This document shows positions 18,607-26,942 of a stretch of 64,000 nt of DNA, piece after piece. Origin of the DNA: UKL13-3 sp044353855 (GTDB lineage: Bacteria; Bacteroidota; Bacteroidia; UKL13-3); assembly GCA_044353855.1 (NCBI GenBank), contig JBILBF010000001.1:62001-126000 (forward strand), read 5' to 3'. The notes under the pieces are model-generated. The model searched no databases and was not told where the DNA came from. It saw only the letters and a list, made by a program, of their open reading frames with translations. Both the position numbers and the translations under genes were made by a program. The first letter of the stretch is position 1. Each line of letters begins with the position of its first letter.

Positions 18607-20448
18607 ATGTGCGGAATAGTTGCATACATTGGCCACAGAGAAGCTTATCCAATTGTGGTAAAAGGACTCAAAAGACTCGAATACCGTGGATACGACAGTG
18701 CAGGTGTAGTATTGTTAAATGACAAAAAAGAATTTTTACTGTACAAGAAAAGCGGTAAAGTTTCTGATTTAGAATCTACCGTTGGTACACAAGATACCCA
18801 TGCACATACTGGCATGGGACATACACGTTGGGCAACACATGGAGCTCCCAATGACATAAATGCCCATCCACATTTATCTCAAAATGGCGAATTTGCTATT
18901 ATTCATAATGGTATAATTGAAAATTATGCATCGCTCAAAAGAGCATTAGTTGATAGAGGCCACGTTTTTAAAAGTGAAACCGATACAGAAGTCTTAATTC
19001 ACCTGATTGAAGAGATTGCCAAAAACAATGCAGTAGGTTTTGAAGAATCTGTAAGAATGGCTTTAACCCAAGTTGTAGGTGCGTATGCCATTGTTATTTT
19101 ATCCAACAAAGAACCCAATTATTTGATTGGTGCTCGCAAAGGAAGCCCAATGGTTATTGGTGTTGGCGAAGGCGAACATTTTATTGCTAGTGATGCCACT
19201 CCAATAGTGGAATATACACGCAATGTTATTTACCTTAATGATGGTGAAATAGCTATTATAGACAATCAAAAACTAACGGTAAAAACAATTGACAATACAA
19301 TTAAAACGCCTTATGTACAAGAACTCGAAATTAATTTGGAGAGCATTGAAAAAGGCGGTTTTGAGCATTTTATGATGAAAGAAATTTTTGAGCAACCTCG
19401 CTCCATTCTCGATTCATTTAGAGGACGTATTCATATAAACGAAGCAACCATTACCATGGCTGGATTGGATATGTTTGAAGATAAACTAAAAAACATTAAA
19501 CGAATTATAATAGTAGGCTGTGGTACAAGTTGGCATGCTGGCTTGGTAGGCGAATATTTATTTGAAGACTTTGCCCGCATCCCTGTTGAAGTAGAATATG
19601 CATCAGAGTTTAGGTACCGCAACCCTATAATTGATGAGTCTGATTTTGTAATTGCCATTTCACAAAGTGGCGAAACAGCTGATACTTTAGCAGCACTTGA
19701 ACTGGCTAAAAGTAAAGGTGCTACCATTTTTGGAATTTGTAATGTTGTGGGCTCATCTATTCCTCGGATGACGGATGCTGGAGCTTATACACATGCTGGA
19801 CCCGAAATAGGCGTTGCATCTACCAAAGCTTTTACAGCACAGGTTACTGCACTCACGTTAATGGCACTTTCTGTAGCCAAAATAAGAGGAACTATTAGCA
19901 ACCAAAGACTACGTGAAATATTAACTGAACTAGAAACTATTCCTTCAAAAGTTGAAAAAACTTTGGAATCTAACGAATACATTAAAACCATAGCTGCACA
20001 AATTAAAGATACCCGCAATGCCTTATACTTAGGCCGTGGATATGGTTTCCCAATTGCATTAGAAGGGGCGTTAAAATTGAAAGAAATTTCGTACATCCAT
20101 GCCGAAGGGTATCCAGCAGCTGAAATGAAACACGGGCCTATTGCACTGATAGATGAAGAAATGCCTGTAATTGTAATTGCCACGCAACATAGCAATTACG
20201 AAAAAGTAATTAGCAATATACAAGAAGTGCGTGCACGTAAAGGGAAGGTAATTGCGATAGCTACAAAAGGTGATGAGCATATTAAAGAACAAGCTGACCA
20301 CGTAATTTATATACCTAAATGCGAAGAGTCCATGTTGCCTTTATTGGCAACCATACCGTTGCAATTATTATCCTATCATATTGCGGTAATGCGTGAATGT
20401 AACGTAGATCAACCACGTAACTTAGCGAAGTCTGTTACGGTGGAATAA
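18607..20448 (+). CDS. glmS: Glutamine-fructose-6-phosphate aminotransferase (isomerizing)
   Basis: GlmS makes glucosamine 6-phosphate from fructose 6-phosphate and glutamine, the entry to peptidoglycan and LPS amino-sugars. The 613 residues are full length. Cys2 right after the initiator Met (M-C-G-I-V-A-Y-I-G) is the glutaminase nucleophile. The first half also has G-H-T-R-W-A-T-H-G and H-N-G-I-I-E-N-Y. Two SIS sugar-isomerase domains follow, with G-C-G-T-S-W-H-A-G, S-Q-S-G-E-T-A-D-T and A-E-G-Y-P-A-A-E-M-K-H-G-P. It is the last gene of the plus-strand run from 15374 and ends before a strong terminator. No glmS ribozyme is visible in the 53-base leader. Confidence 0.97.
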   Translation: MCGIVAYIGHREAYPIVVKGLKRLEYRGYDSAGVVLLNDKKEFLLYKKSGKVSDLESTVGTQDTHAHTGMGHTRWATHGAPNDINAHPHLSQNGEFAIIHNGIIENYASLKRALVDRGHVFKSETDTEVLIHLIEEIAKNNAVGFEESVRMALTQVVGAYAIVILSNKEPNYLIGARKGSPMVIGVGEGEHFIASDATPIVEYTRNVIYLNDGEIAIIDNQKLTVKTIDNTIKTPYVQELEINLESIEKGGFEHFMMKEIFEQPRSILDSFRGRIHINEATITMAGLDMFEDKLKNIKRIIIVGCGTSWHAGLVGEYLFEDFARIPVEVEYASEFRYRNPIIDESDFVIAISQSGETADTLAALELAKSKGATIFGICNVVGSSIPRMTDAGAYTHAGPEIGVASTKAFTAQVTALTLMALSVAKIRGTISNQRLREILTELETIPSKVEKTLESNEYIKTIAAQIKDTRNALYLGRGYGFPIALEGALKLKEISYIHAEGYPAAEMKHGPIALIDEEMPVIVIATQHSNYEKVISNIQEVRARKGKVIAIATKGDEHIKEQADHVIYIPKCEESMLPLLATIPLQLLSYHIAVMRECNVDQPRNLAKSVTVE

Positions 20449-20477
20449 AGTTATTCATTATTGAATTCTTTATATAT

Positions 20478-20517
20478 AAAAAAATGCCATCTTGCACGTT
20501 AGTGAGATGGCATTTTT
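20478..20517 (+). terminator. Rho-independent terminator after glmS
   Basis: A 12-bp stem (AAAATGCCATCT with AGATGGCATTTT) has a 12-base loop. Both arms have A/T runs, so it could serve both glmS and the convergent hypothetical gene at 20544. Confidence 0.85.
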
Positions 20518-20543
20518 AGTATGTATCAAAGCCTTATTATTAC

Positions 20544-20846
20544 CTAATCAATATTCACACTGTAAATAGCGTGCATAGGCACAAACGTTTTGCCCTCAAG
20601 TGCAATCCCGCTTGCGTTCATTCCAATAATTTTGGTATTCAGCGCTCTAAAACCTTTGGAAGTATTTATAACTAATAATGTTTTCACCAATATACTACCC
20701 GATAGTGTTACTGCTTTTTCCAACGAAACATATCGAACCCTCATATCTTCTGAGCGAGTGTATATTTCATCAGTTGCAAACTGATAAGTTGAAAGCTCAC
20801 TTTCGGCAATTTGTTGTATGTCTCTTAAATTTAATGCTGTATCCAT
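20544..20846 (-). CDS. Small conserved-looking hypothetical protein
   Basis: This 100-residue cytoplasmic protein has no signal peptide or membrane segment, and I do not recognise the family. The N-terminal 35 residues look helical (N-L-R-D-I-Q-Q-I-A-E-S-E-L). The phrase R-S-E-D-M-R-V-R-Y-V-S-L-E-K-A lies near 31-45. The C-terminal half looks like a small beta fold ending H-A-I-Y-S-V. Composition is normal for a real gene, and opposing frames here are short and unconvincing. It is a single-gene unit between the glmS terminator and a repeat-bearing gap. Confidence 0.6.
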   Translation of the reverse strand: MDTALNLRDIQQIAESELSTYQFATDEIYTRSEDMRVRYVSLEKAVTLSGSILVKTLLVINTSKGFRALNTKIIGMNASGIALEGKTFVPMHAIYSVNID

Positions 20847-20859
20847 TTCCTACTTTTTT

Positions 20860-20998
20860 AGCCGCAGATTGCAACTAATTTTTATCTAAGTCGTGTGAGA
20901 GTATAGCCACAAATTAACACAAAAAACTATTTTAGCCTTCAGTGCCCATTTCACTGAATTCAAGTCTTAAATTAATCTGTGCTAATCTGTGGCAAATT
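20860..20998. repeat. Intergenic degenerate repeats of the GCCACAGATTAACACAGATT kind
   Basis: Three related words occur in this 163-base gap: AGCCGCAGATTGCAAC (20860-20875), AGCCACAAATTAACACAAA (20905-20923), and the inverted TTAATCTGTGCTAATCTGTGGC (20972-20993). The second and third match at about 15 of 18 positions when one is reverse-complemented. Words like these are, from memory, scattered in many Bacteroidota genomes. No gene is visible in the gap. Confidence 0.6.
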
Positions 20999-21009
20999 AT
21001 ATTTAGGTT

Positions 21010-21615
21010 TTACAATGCTGCTTCGAATCTGCGGCTTACTTCGTCCCAGTTTACTATATTCCAAAATGCAGTACAATAATCTGGTCTACGGTTTTGGTAA
21101 TGTAAATAATAAGCATGTTCCCAAACATCCAAACCTAAAATAGGTGTTCCATTACAATCCGTAACTACATCCATCAACGGATTATCTTGATTGGGTGTAG
21201 AGCAAATTTTTAGTTTACCATTCTCCACACATAACCAAGCCCAACCTGAACCAAAACGAGTTGCAGCAGCTTTGTTAAAATCTTCTTTTAGTTTATCCAT
21301 TCCAACTAAGTCGGCAGTAATAGCAGCTTCAAGTTTTGCAGATGGTTTGCTGGGTGTACCACTCAATATAGTCCAAAATAAAGAATGGTTAAAATGACCA
21401 CCACCATTGTTGCGAACAGCAGCGGGATACTTGCTTATATTTTTGCAAATATCTTCAATCGATACATTTTCAGCATCCGTTCCTGCAATAGCATTGTTTA
21501 AATTGGTAACATATGCGTTGTGGTGTTTGCTGTGGTGAATTTCCATTGTGCGAGCATCAATATGTGGCTCAAGCGCAGTGTATGCGTAGGGTAATTTAGG
21601 TAGTTCGAATGCCAT
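21010..21615 (-). CDS. sodA: Superoxide dismutase, Mn-type by sequence
   Basis: This enzyme converts superoxide to hydrogen peroxide and oxygen. The 201-residue protein has no signal peptide, so it is cytoplasmic. Metal ligands are recognisable in H-H-S-K-H-H (about 28-33), G-G-G-H-F-N-H-S-L-F-W (about 73-83) and D-V-W-E-H-A-Y-Y (about 162-169). The Gly-Gly-Gly-His-x-Asn-His wording and the Gln in N-Q-D-N-P-L are those of Mn enzymes; Fe enzymes carry Gln in the first motif instead. Cambialistic use of Fe is not excluded. It is a single gene with no exact -7 box seen upstream. Confidence 0.94.
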   Translation of the reverse strand: MAFELPKLPYAYTALEPHIDARTMEIHHSKHHNAYVTNLNNAIAGTDAENVSIEDICKNISKYPAAVRNNGGGHFNHSLFWTILSGTPSKPSAKLEAAITADLVGMDKLKEDFNKAAATRFGSGWAWLCVENGKLKICSTPNQDNPLMDVVTDCNGTPILGLDVWEHAYYLHYQNRRPDYCTAFWNIVNWDEVSRRFEAAL

Positions 21616-21819
21616 AATGTTATTGTGTTATTGAGTTTATAAGATATTAAAATTACTCGTTATTTTTGGCTGTTGTATAAAACAGCTTTGTTAAAAACGA
21701 ATAGCGAATATAGTTGAATTCTTGTTTTTAACACTTAGTTAGCTATTAAGTTTATATCATTCTTTTTAGGGTTTTGAGAATTGAATTCTTTGTGTAATTT
21801 CCCTAAAAATTATACAATT

Positions 21820-22359
21820 ATGTTAAAAGGATTTTCGTTGCCACTCATCATATTGGGACTTGTACTTTTTTTATTTGGCTTTATAGCCGTAACAGCTCCC
21901 AATATGACACCCAATACGCTCATGTTTTACCTTGCTTATATGCTACTTGCTGTGGGCGGTGTATCAGGTGGTGTAGGCATTATTATTCGCAAAAGCAATA
22001 AAAACTGGTTTGTAAGTGTATTGATGGGGTTGGCATTTTTAACCCTTGGCATTACTATTATTGTAAATGATGGAATAGCAGCAACCTTTTTTACACAATT
22101 TATTGCAGCATGGGCGGCATTAATGGGTCTTTCACTTATTGCCTCTTCCTTTTTTCAAAAACAACTTCGAATAATACTTGTCGTAAATGGGTTGATGTCG
22201 TTAGGTTTTGGTATTGTCATTTACCTCAATCCTTTTTCAGGTTCTACCTTAAATTTTATGATAGGATTTTACACCATTTTACTGAGTATTATGGTACTTT
22301 ATTTAGCCTTTAGATTTGCCAGAGGAAGTAAGAAAAAAGTAGTTACCGAAGCTGTTTAA
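21820..22359 (+). CDS. DUF308 (HdeD-like) membrane protein
   Basis: This 179-residue inner-membrane protein has about six hydrophobic segments, resembling the HdeD/DUF308 family linked in enterics to acid resistance; the function here is unknown. Segments run L-P-L-I-I-L-G-L-V-L-F-L-F-G-F (about 6-20) through F-Y-T-I-L-L-S-I-M-V-L-Y-L (about 149-161), with a basic K-K-K near the C-terminus. The frame is open back to a TTG at 21781, but the ATG at 21820 directly precedes the first helix and is preferred. Its last 17 bases overlap the convergent tadA gene. Confidence 0.75.
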   Translation: MLKGFSLPLIILGLVLFLFGFIAVTAPNMTPNTLMFYLAYMLLAVGGVSGGVGIIIRKSNKNWFVSVLMGLAFLTLGITIIVNDGIAATFFTQFIAAWAALMGLSLIASSFFQKQLRIILVVNGLMSLGFGIVIYLNPFSGSTLNFMIGFYTILLSIMVLYLAFRFARGSKKKVVTEAV

Positions 22360-22783
22360 AAAATTCTCTTACCAATAAAGAACATTCATCGGCTAATATT
22401 CCATGTACAATTTCTGTTTTGGGATGCAGCGAATTTCCGGCTTGCTGATACCCTCTTTTTTCATCGGTAGCACCAAATACTACTTTGCTTATTTGGCTCC
22501 AAAACAATGCCCCACCACACATAATGCAAGGTTCCAACGTTACATACAAAGTACAATCAATTAAATATTTTGCCCCCAAATAATTAGCAGCTGCAGTTAT
22601 TGCTTGCATTTCGGCATGTGCTGTTACATCATTTAACCGTTCGGTTAGGTTATATCCTTTGCCTATAATCTGATTATTGCATACCACAATTGCTCCTACA
22701 GGAACTTCGCCTTCCTCGAAAGCTTTTTGGGCTTCAACAAGAGCCAACTTCATAAAATATTCGTGTGAAAACAATTCGGCCAT
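22343..22783 (-). CDS. tadA: tRNA-specific adenosine deaminase
   Basis: TadA deaminates adenosine 34 to inosine in tRNA-Arg(ACG), allowing wobble decoding. The 146-residue length is typical. The zinc and catalytic motif H-A-E-M (about 54-57) and the second zinc motif P-C-I-M-C-G-G (about 84-90) are intact, as is the N-terminal G-E-V-P-V-G-A-I-V-V. Its 3' end overlaps the DUF308 gene by 17 bases on the opposite strand. A free-base deaminase such as guanine deaminase is the main alternative; the E-P-C-x-M-C-G-G-A-L wording favours TadA. Confidence 0.92.
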   Translation of the reverse strand: MAELFSHEYFMKLALVEAQKAFEEGEVPVGAIVVCNNQIIGKGYNLTERLNDVTAHAEMQAITAAANYLGAKYLIDCTLYVTLEPCIMCGGALFWSQISKVVFGATDEKRGYQQAGNSLHPKTEIVHGILADECSLLVREFFKQLR

Positions 22784-22882
22784 ACTTTTATTTGGTAACG
22801 CAACTTACATATTTAGCTGTAAAAAGATAGGTCTATTAAAATAAAAAAAAGAATATTTACCATCATAAATGGGCAGTTTGCT

Positions 22883-22890
22883 TATTTTAG
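22883..22890 (+). promoter_or_regulatory. Possible -7 box (TATTTTAG, one mismatch) for aspS
   Basis: TATTTTAG differs from TAnnTTTG at one base. It ends 24 bases before the ATG at 22914, the same spacing as exact boxes elsewhere in this window. This supports the 22914 start over the upstream in-frame ATG at 22869. Confidence 0.4.
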
Positions 22891-22913
22891 CACCCCAATT
22901 TATACAAACGAAT

Positions 22914-24665
22914 ATGCTACGAACACATACTTGCGGAGAATTAACGATATCAGATGTAAACAAAACCACAACGTTATGTGGATGGGTGCAAAAAAGTCGT
23001 GATTTGGGAGGAATGACCTTTATTGATTTGCGCGATAGGTATGGCATTACCCAGCTTGCATTTAATATGGAAACAAATGCTTCCCTTTGTGAACAAGCTC
23101 GAAAATGCGGACGTGAGTTTGTATTGCAAGTAACAGGGAAAGTAATTGAGCGCAGCAGCAAAAATAATAATATAGCAACAGGTGAAATTGAAATTGAGGT
23201 AACATCAATTACCATTTTAAACCAAGCCCTCACTCCTCCATTTACAATAGAAGAAAACACAGATGGTGGTGATGATATTCGCATGAAGTATCGTTATTTG
23301 GATTTGCGAAGAGCCACTGTTCGCGCAAATTTACAATTACGCCATAAAGTAGCACAACAAACCCGTGCGTTTTTAGATGCGCAAGAATTTATTGAAGTTG
23401 AAACACCCGTTTTAATTAAATCAACACCCGAAGGAGCACGTGATTTTGTGGTTCCAAGTCGTATGAATCCCGGTGAGTTTTATGCTCTGCCACAATCACC
23501 ACAAACATTTAAACAACTATTGATGATTAGTGGATTTGATCGTTACTATCAAATTGTAAAATGTTTTAGAGATGAAGATTTGCGTGCCGATAGACAACCT
23601 GAATTTACACAAATAGATTGCGAAATGAGTTTTGTGGAGCAAGAAGATATTTTAAACATGTTCGAAGCTCTGGTGAAACACCTCTTTAAGCAAGTTAAAG
23701 GAATAGATATTGAAAATTTACCGCGCATGACGTATGCCGATGCCATGAGATATTATGGCAACGACAAGCCCGATACCCGTTTTGAAATGAAATTTGTGGA
23801 AGTAAACAATATAGTAAAAGGCAAAAATTTTCCTGTGTTTGATGCAGCAGAATTGGTTGTTGGTATTTGTGCGAAAGGATGTGCCGAATTCACTCGTAAA
23901 CAATTGGATGAATTAACAGACTTTGTAAAACGCCCCCAAATTGGCGCTACAGGTTTGGTATATGCTAGAGTAAATGCGGATGGTACAATCAAATCATCAG
24001 TAGATAAATTTTATGATGAAGCAGCTTTAAAACAATGGGCAGAAACTTTTACTGCACAGCCTGGAGATTTGATTTTATTACTTGCAGGGCAAGCAGATAA
24101 AACACGCAAAGCATTAAGTGAATTGCGCTTGGAAATGGGATCTCGTATGGGCTTACGCGATAAAAATACCTTCTCGTGTTTATGGGTTATTGATTTTCCA
24201 TTGTTAGAGTTTAATGAAGAAGAGAACCGTCATTTTGCCATGCATCATCCATTTACTTCGCCAAAGCCAGAAGATATTGGATTGTTAGACGATACTAAAA
24301 CACTTGGAAACATTAGAGCAAATGCTTACGATATGGTAATTAATGGTGTAGAAGTTGGTGGTGGAAGCGTTCGTATTTTTAACAAAGAATTACAAGCTCG
24401 CATGTTTGAAGTACTTGGATTTACCAAAGAGGAAGCACTACACCAATTTGGTTTTTTGATGAATGCATTTGAATATGGTGCACCACCACACGCAGGTATT
24501 GCTTTTGGTTTTGATCGATTGTGTTCACTATTTGGTGGAGTAGATTCTATCAGAGATTTTATCGCTTTCCCCAAAAATAATAGTGGCCGTGATGTGATGA
24601 TTGATGCGCCAAGTAGCATAGATGAAAAACAACTAAAAGAACTCAGTATTAAACTGAACGTTTAG
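22914..24665 (+). CDS. aspS: Aspartate-tRNA ligase
   Basis: AspRS charges tRNA-Asp; it is a class II synthetase. The 583 residues include an N-terminal OB-fold anticodon-binding domain (starting L-R-T-H-T-C-G-E-L), class II motif 1 around F-I-E-V-E-T-P-V-L, motif 2 near C-F-R-D-E-D-L-R, a bacterial GAD insertion (about 275-400), and motif 3 with G-I-A-F-G-F-D-R-L. The frame extends upstream to an ATG at 22869, but the 15 extra residues do not fit the family and the -7-like box at 22883 lies within them. Whether it also charges tRNA-Asn cannot be told by eye. Confidence 0.96.
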   Translation: MLRTHTCGELTISDVNKTTTLCGWVQKSRDLGGMTFIDLRDRYGITQLAFNMETNASLCEQARKCGREFVLQVTGKVIERSSKNNNIATGEIEIEVTSITILNQALTPPFTIEENTDGGDDIRMKYRYLDLRRATVRANLQLRHKVAQQTRAFLDAQEFIEVETPVLIKSTPEGARDFVVPSRMNPGEFYALPQSPQTFKQLLMISGFDRYYQIVKCFRDEDLRADRQPEFTQIDCEMSFVEQEDILNMFEALVKHLFKQVKGIDIENLPRMTYADAMRYYGNDKPDTRFEMKFVEVNNIVKGKNFPVFDAAELVVGICAKGCAEFTRKQLDELTDFVKRPQIGATGLVYARVNADGTIKSSVDKFYDEAALKQWAETFTAQPGDLILLLAGQADKTRKALSELRLEMGSRMGLRDKNTFSCLWVIDFPLLEFNEEENRHFAMHHPFTSPKPEDIGLLDDTKTLGNIRANAYDMVINGVEVGGGSVRIFNKELQARMFEVLGFTKEEALHQFGFLMNAFEYGAPPHAGIAFGFDRLCSLFGGVDSIRDFIAFPKNNSGRDVMIDAPSSIDEKQLKELSIKLNV

Positions 24666-24864
24666 TTGAATTCCAATTTATATTATTATTTATTTAATCC
24701 TAAACAACAGTTTTGGAGATAGGAATTTTAGCGTTGCTTTAAAAAGAATAATTTAGGTGTGCTCATTTGTTGATTTTGTGTTGTTGATATCCACATTTGG
24801 ACTATATAAATACATTAGAAATTCTATTAGGTTTACTAAACTTGAATACTAATTTATTGATTAA

Positions 24865-26298
24865 ATGGCACTGAGTAGATTTTGGTCTTATATTATTGTA
24901 TGCAGCATTGTATACATTTTATTAATGTTAGGTACTGGCAAACTATACACCTTAGGGAGCTTAGTAAATGGCAAACAAAACGACCCAACTGTTATTGGCG
25001 AAATAGAACTTAACACTCTTGCTCAATCGGATACTGCTTTGTATTCGGCTTTAGTGGCTAACAAAATTGCAGCAAGTGCAACTAACAACTCTTCCTACCA
25101 TTTAATGGATAATGGTATTGTGCAAATATGCAGTGGCAAACAAGCTGCTGATGGCATTTTCCCTACGTGTAAAAATACAATCATGGATATATGGTTACCA
25201 CTTATTGGTTACCTTACTTTTTTCTGTGGATTACTCAATTTACTAAATGATTCGGATGCTATTTCAAAACTAGCAAGAGTGCTTTCGCCTTTTTTTATGC
25301 GCGTTTTCCCAGAGTTGCCCAAAGGTCATCCTGCTTATGGTTTTATGACGATGAACTTTGCTGCTAACTTTTTAGGATTGGATAATGCCGCAACGCCTTT
25401 TGGCCTCAAAGCCATGGAAAGCTTACAAGAATCAAACAATGATAAAGACAAAGCAAGCAATAGTCAGATAATGTTTTTGTGTTTGCACGCAGCAGGATTA
25501 ACCTTAATACCAACATCCATTATAGGCTATCGTGCGGCACAAAATGCAACCAACCCGGCTGATATTATGCTCCCTTGTATCATCACATCATTTATAGGAA
25601 CATTGGCAGCATTACTATTTGTGAGTATTAAACAGCGCATTAATTTGATAAACATGGTTGTTATTGGATTTGTGACCGGAGTAAGTGCAATTGTTGGCTT
25701 TTTACTGTATTACGTAAACAAGTTAAATGGTATTGAAAAATTTCATTTTACAGGCAACTTGAGCAATGGGGTATTGTTGTTTATTATTTTATTGATTGTG
25801 GCTTATAGTATTTGGTCAGAGAAAATATTCAAACAAAACCAAACCAATATTTTCGATTCGTTTGTAAATGGTGCAAAAGATGGATTTACAACAGGGGTTC
25901 GCGTATTGCCATATATGATTGCCATGCTTGTTGCATTAAGCATTTTTCGCAATTCTGATTTGATGCTAATTATTATGAATGGCTTATCGGCAGTATTAAC
26001 AATTTTTGGTGTGGATCCACAAATTATTCAGGCCATTCCAGTTGCTATTATGCGCCCATTTAGTGCGGGAGGTTCAAGAGGCTTTATGTTAGATGCGATG
26101 AAAACATATGGTCCCGATAGCCTTGCCGGCCAGCTTTCATGTTTGTTTCAGGGAGCTGCCGAAACTACTTTTTATGTGATTGCATTATACTTTGGCTCTG
26201 TAAACATCAAAGAAACACGCTACACTTTGGGCATTATGCTGTTGGTAGATTTGGTGTGTGTGCTAACAGCTATTTTTGTGTGTAAGATTTATTTTTAA
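24865..26298 (+). CDS. Nucleoside-recognition (Gate) membrane protein, SpmA-SpmB fusion type
   Basis: This 477-residue polytopic inner-membrane protein has two nucleoside-recognition (Gate) domains in one chain, corresponding to SpmA and SpmB, which are separate spore-maturation proteins in Firmicutes. The first core lies about 115-200, with the phrase N-F-L-G-L-D-N-A-A-T-P-F-G. The second lies about 330-470, with P-F-S-A-G-G-S-R-G and G-A-A-E-T-T-F-Y-V-I-A. A large extracytoplasmic loop (about 30-105) separates the first helix from the rest. Such fusions occur in non-sporulating Bacteroidota; the substrate is unknown. The 199-base gap before it shows no clear promoter, repeat or gene. Confidence 0.85.
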   Translation: MALSRFWSYIIVCSIVYILLMLGTGKLYTLGSLVNGKQNDPTVIGEIELNTLAQSDTALYSALVANKIAASATNNSSYHLMDNGIVQICSGKQAADGIFPTCKNTIMDIWLPLIGYLTFFCGLLNLLNDSDAISKLARVLSPFFMRVFPELPKGHPAYGFMTMNFAANFLGLDNAATPFGLKAMESLQESNNDKDKASNSQIMFLCLHAAGLTLIPTSIIGYRAAQNATNPADIMLPCIITSFIGTLAALLFVSIKQRINLINMVVIGFVTGVSAIVGFLLYYVNKLNGIEKFHFTGNLSNGVLLFIILLIVAYSIWSEKIFKQNQTNIFDSFVNGAKDGFTTGVRVLPYMIAMLVALSIFRNSDLMLIIMNGLSAVLTIFGVDPQIIQAIPVAIMRPFSAGGSRGFMLDAMKTYGPDSLAGQLSCLFQGAAETTFYVIALYFGSVNIKETRYTLGIMLLVDLVCVLTAIFVCKIYF

Positions 26299-26440
26299 CA
26301 TTGTACTTATCCGCTTAAACCGGCCATTCAAAACCAATTCAACTATATGGATATCAATCGGTTTCATTTACTTGTTGAAAAAATAAATCTCCTTGTAGCA
26401 AAATCTTAACAAGTAGTGTAAAACAAATTGATTTTTCTGA

Positions 26441-26448
26441 TAATTTTG
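26441..26448 (+). promoter_or_regulatory. -7 box (TAATTTTG) before the DUF3127 gene
   Basis: This exact TAnnTTTG match lies 44 bases before the ATG at 26492, in a 193-base gap that otherwise shows nothing recognisable. Confidence 0.45.
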
Positions 26449-26491
26449 CGTTTAGGATTCTAGCAAAACAAACAATTAAAATATATATACT

Positions 26492-26863
26492 ATGGCACTC
26501 GACATCGAAGGAAAAATTATTCAAATTATGCCAGCTACCTCAGGCATGAGCAAGGCAGGAAAAGAATGGACCAAACAAGAATTTGTAATTGAAACAAAAG
26601 ACCAATACCCTAAAAAAGTAATGATGAGCGTAATGGGCGAAAAGGTAAACGAACTCAAAAAATTTGCAGTTGGTAATGATGTAAAAGCAGCATTAAACAT
26701 TGAATCACGCGAATACAATGGCCGTTGGTACACAGATATCCGCGCTTGGAAAATTGATGGAAATGCAAACGGTGGAAGCCCATCAACTGATGCAGATCCT
26801 TTTCATCCAGATAACGAACCTAGCTTTAGTGGCGATACATCAACAGATGATTTGCCGTTTTAA
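26492..26863 (+). CDS. DUF3127 protein with SSB-like C-terminal tail
   Basis: This 123-residue protein of the Bacteroidota family DUF3127 is predicted to be an OB-fold protein like single-strand DNA-binding protein. The N-terminal 90 residues are the compact domain (starting G-K-I-I-Q-I-M-P-A-T-S-G, with E-Y-N-G-R-W-Y-T-D-I-R-A-W at about 72-84). A Gly/Ser/Asp-rich linker follows. The last residues, D-D-L-P-F, match the acidic Phe-ending tip by which SSB recruits its partner proteins. Nucleic-acid binding is inference; the tail is plain in the sequence. A -7 box lies upstream and a strong terminator downstream, so it is monocistronic. Confidence 0.85.
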   Translation: MALDIEGKIIQIMPATSGMSKAGKEWTKQEFVIETKDQYPKKVMMSVMGEKVNELKKFAVGNDVKAALNIESREYNGRWYTDIRAWKIDGNANGGSPSTDADPFHPDNEPSFSGDTSTDDLPF

Positions 26864-26875
26864 TTAACACATTGT

Positions 26876-26904
26876 AAAAGCGCTCACAAAGCGCTTTTAT
26901 TTTT
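26876..26904 (+). terminator. Rho-independent terminator after the DUF3127 gene
   Basis: AAAAGCGCT pairs with AGCGCTTTT across the loop CACAA, followed by a T-rich stretch. It starts 13 bases after the stop codon. Confidence 0.88.
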
Positions 26905-26942
26905 AGCTATCTTTTAGTTCACTTGTTTTTGTTGGTACTTTT

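Noticed and set aside
24666..24864. 199-base gap before the SpmA-SpmB-type gene searched for a tRNA, small RNA or promoter
   Set aside because: No cloverleaf, hairpin with T run or exact TAnnTTTG box was found.
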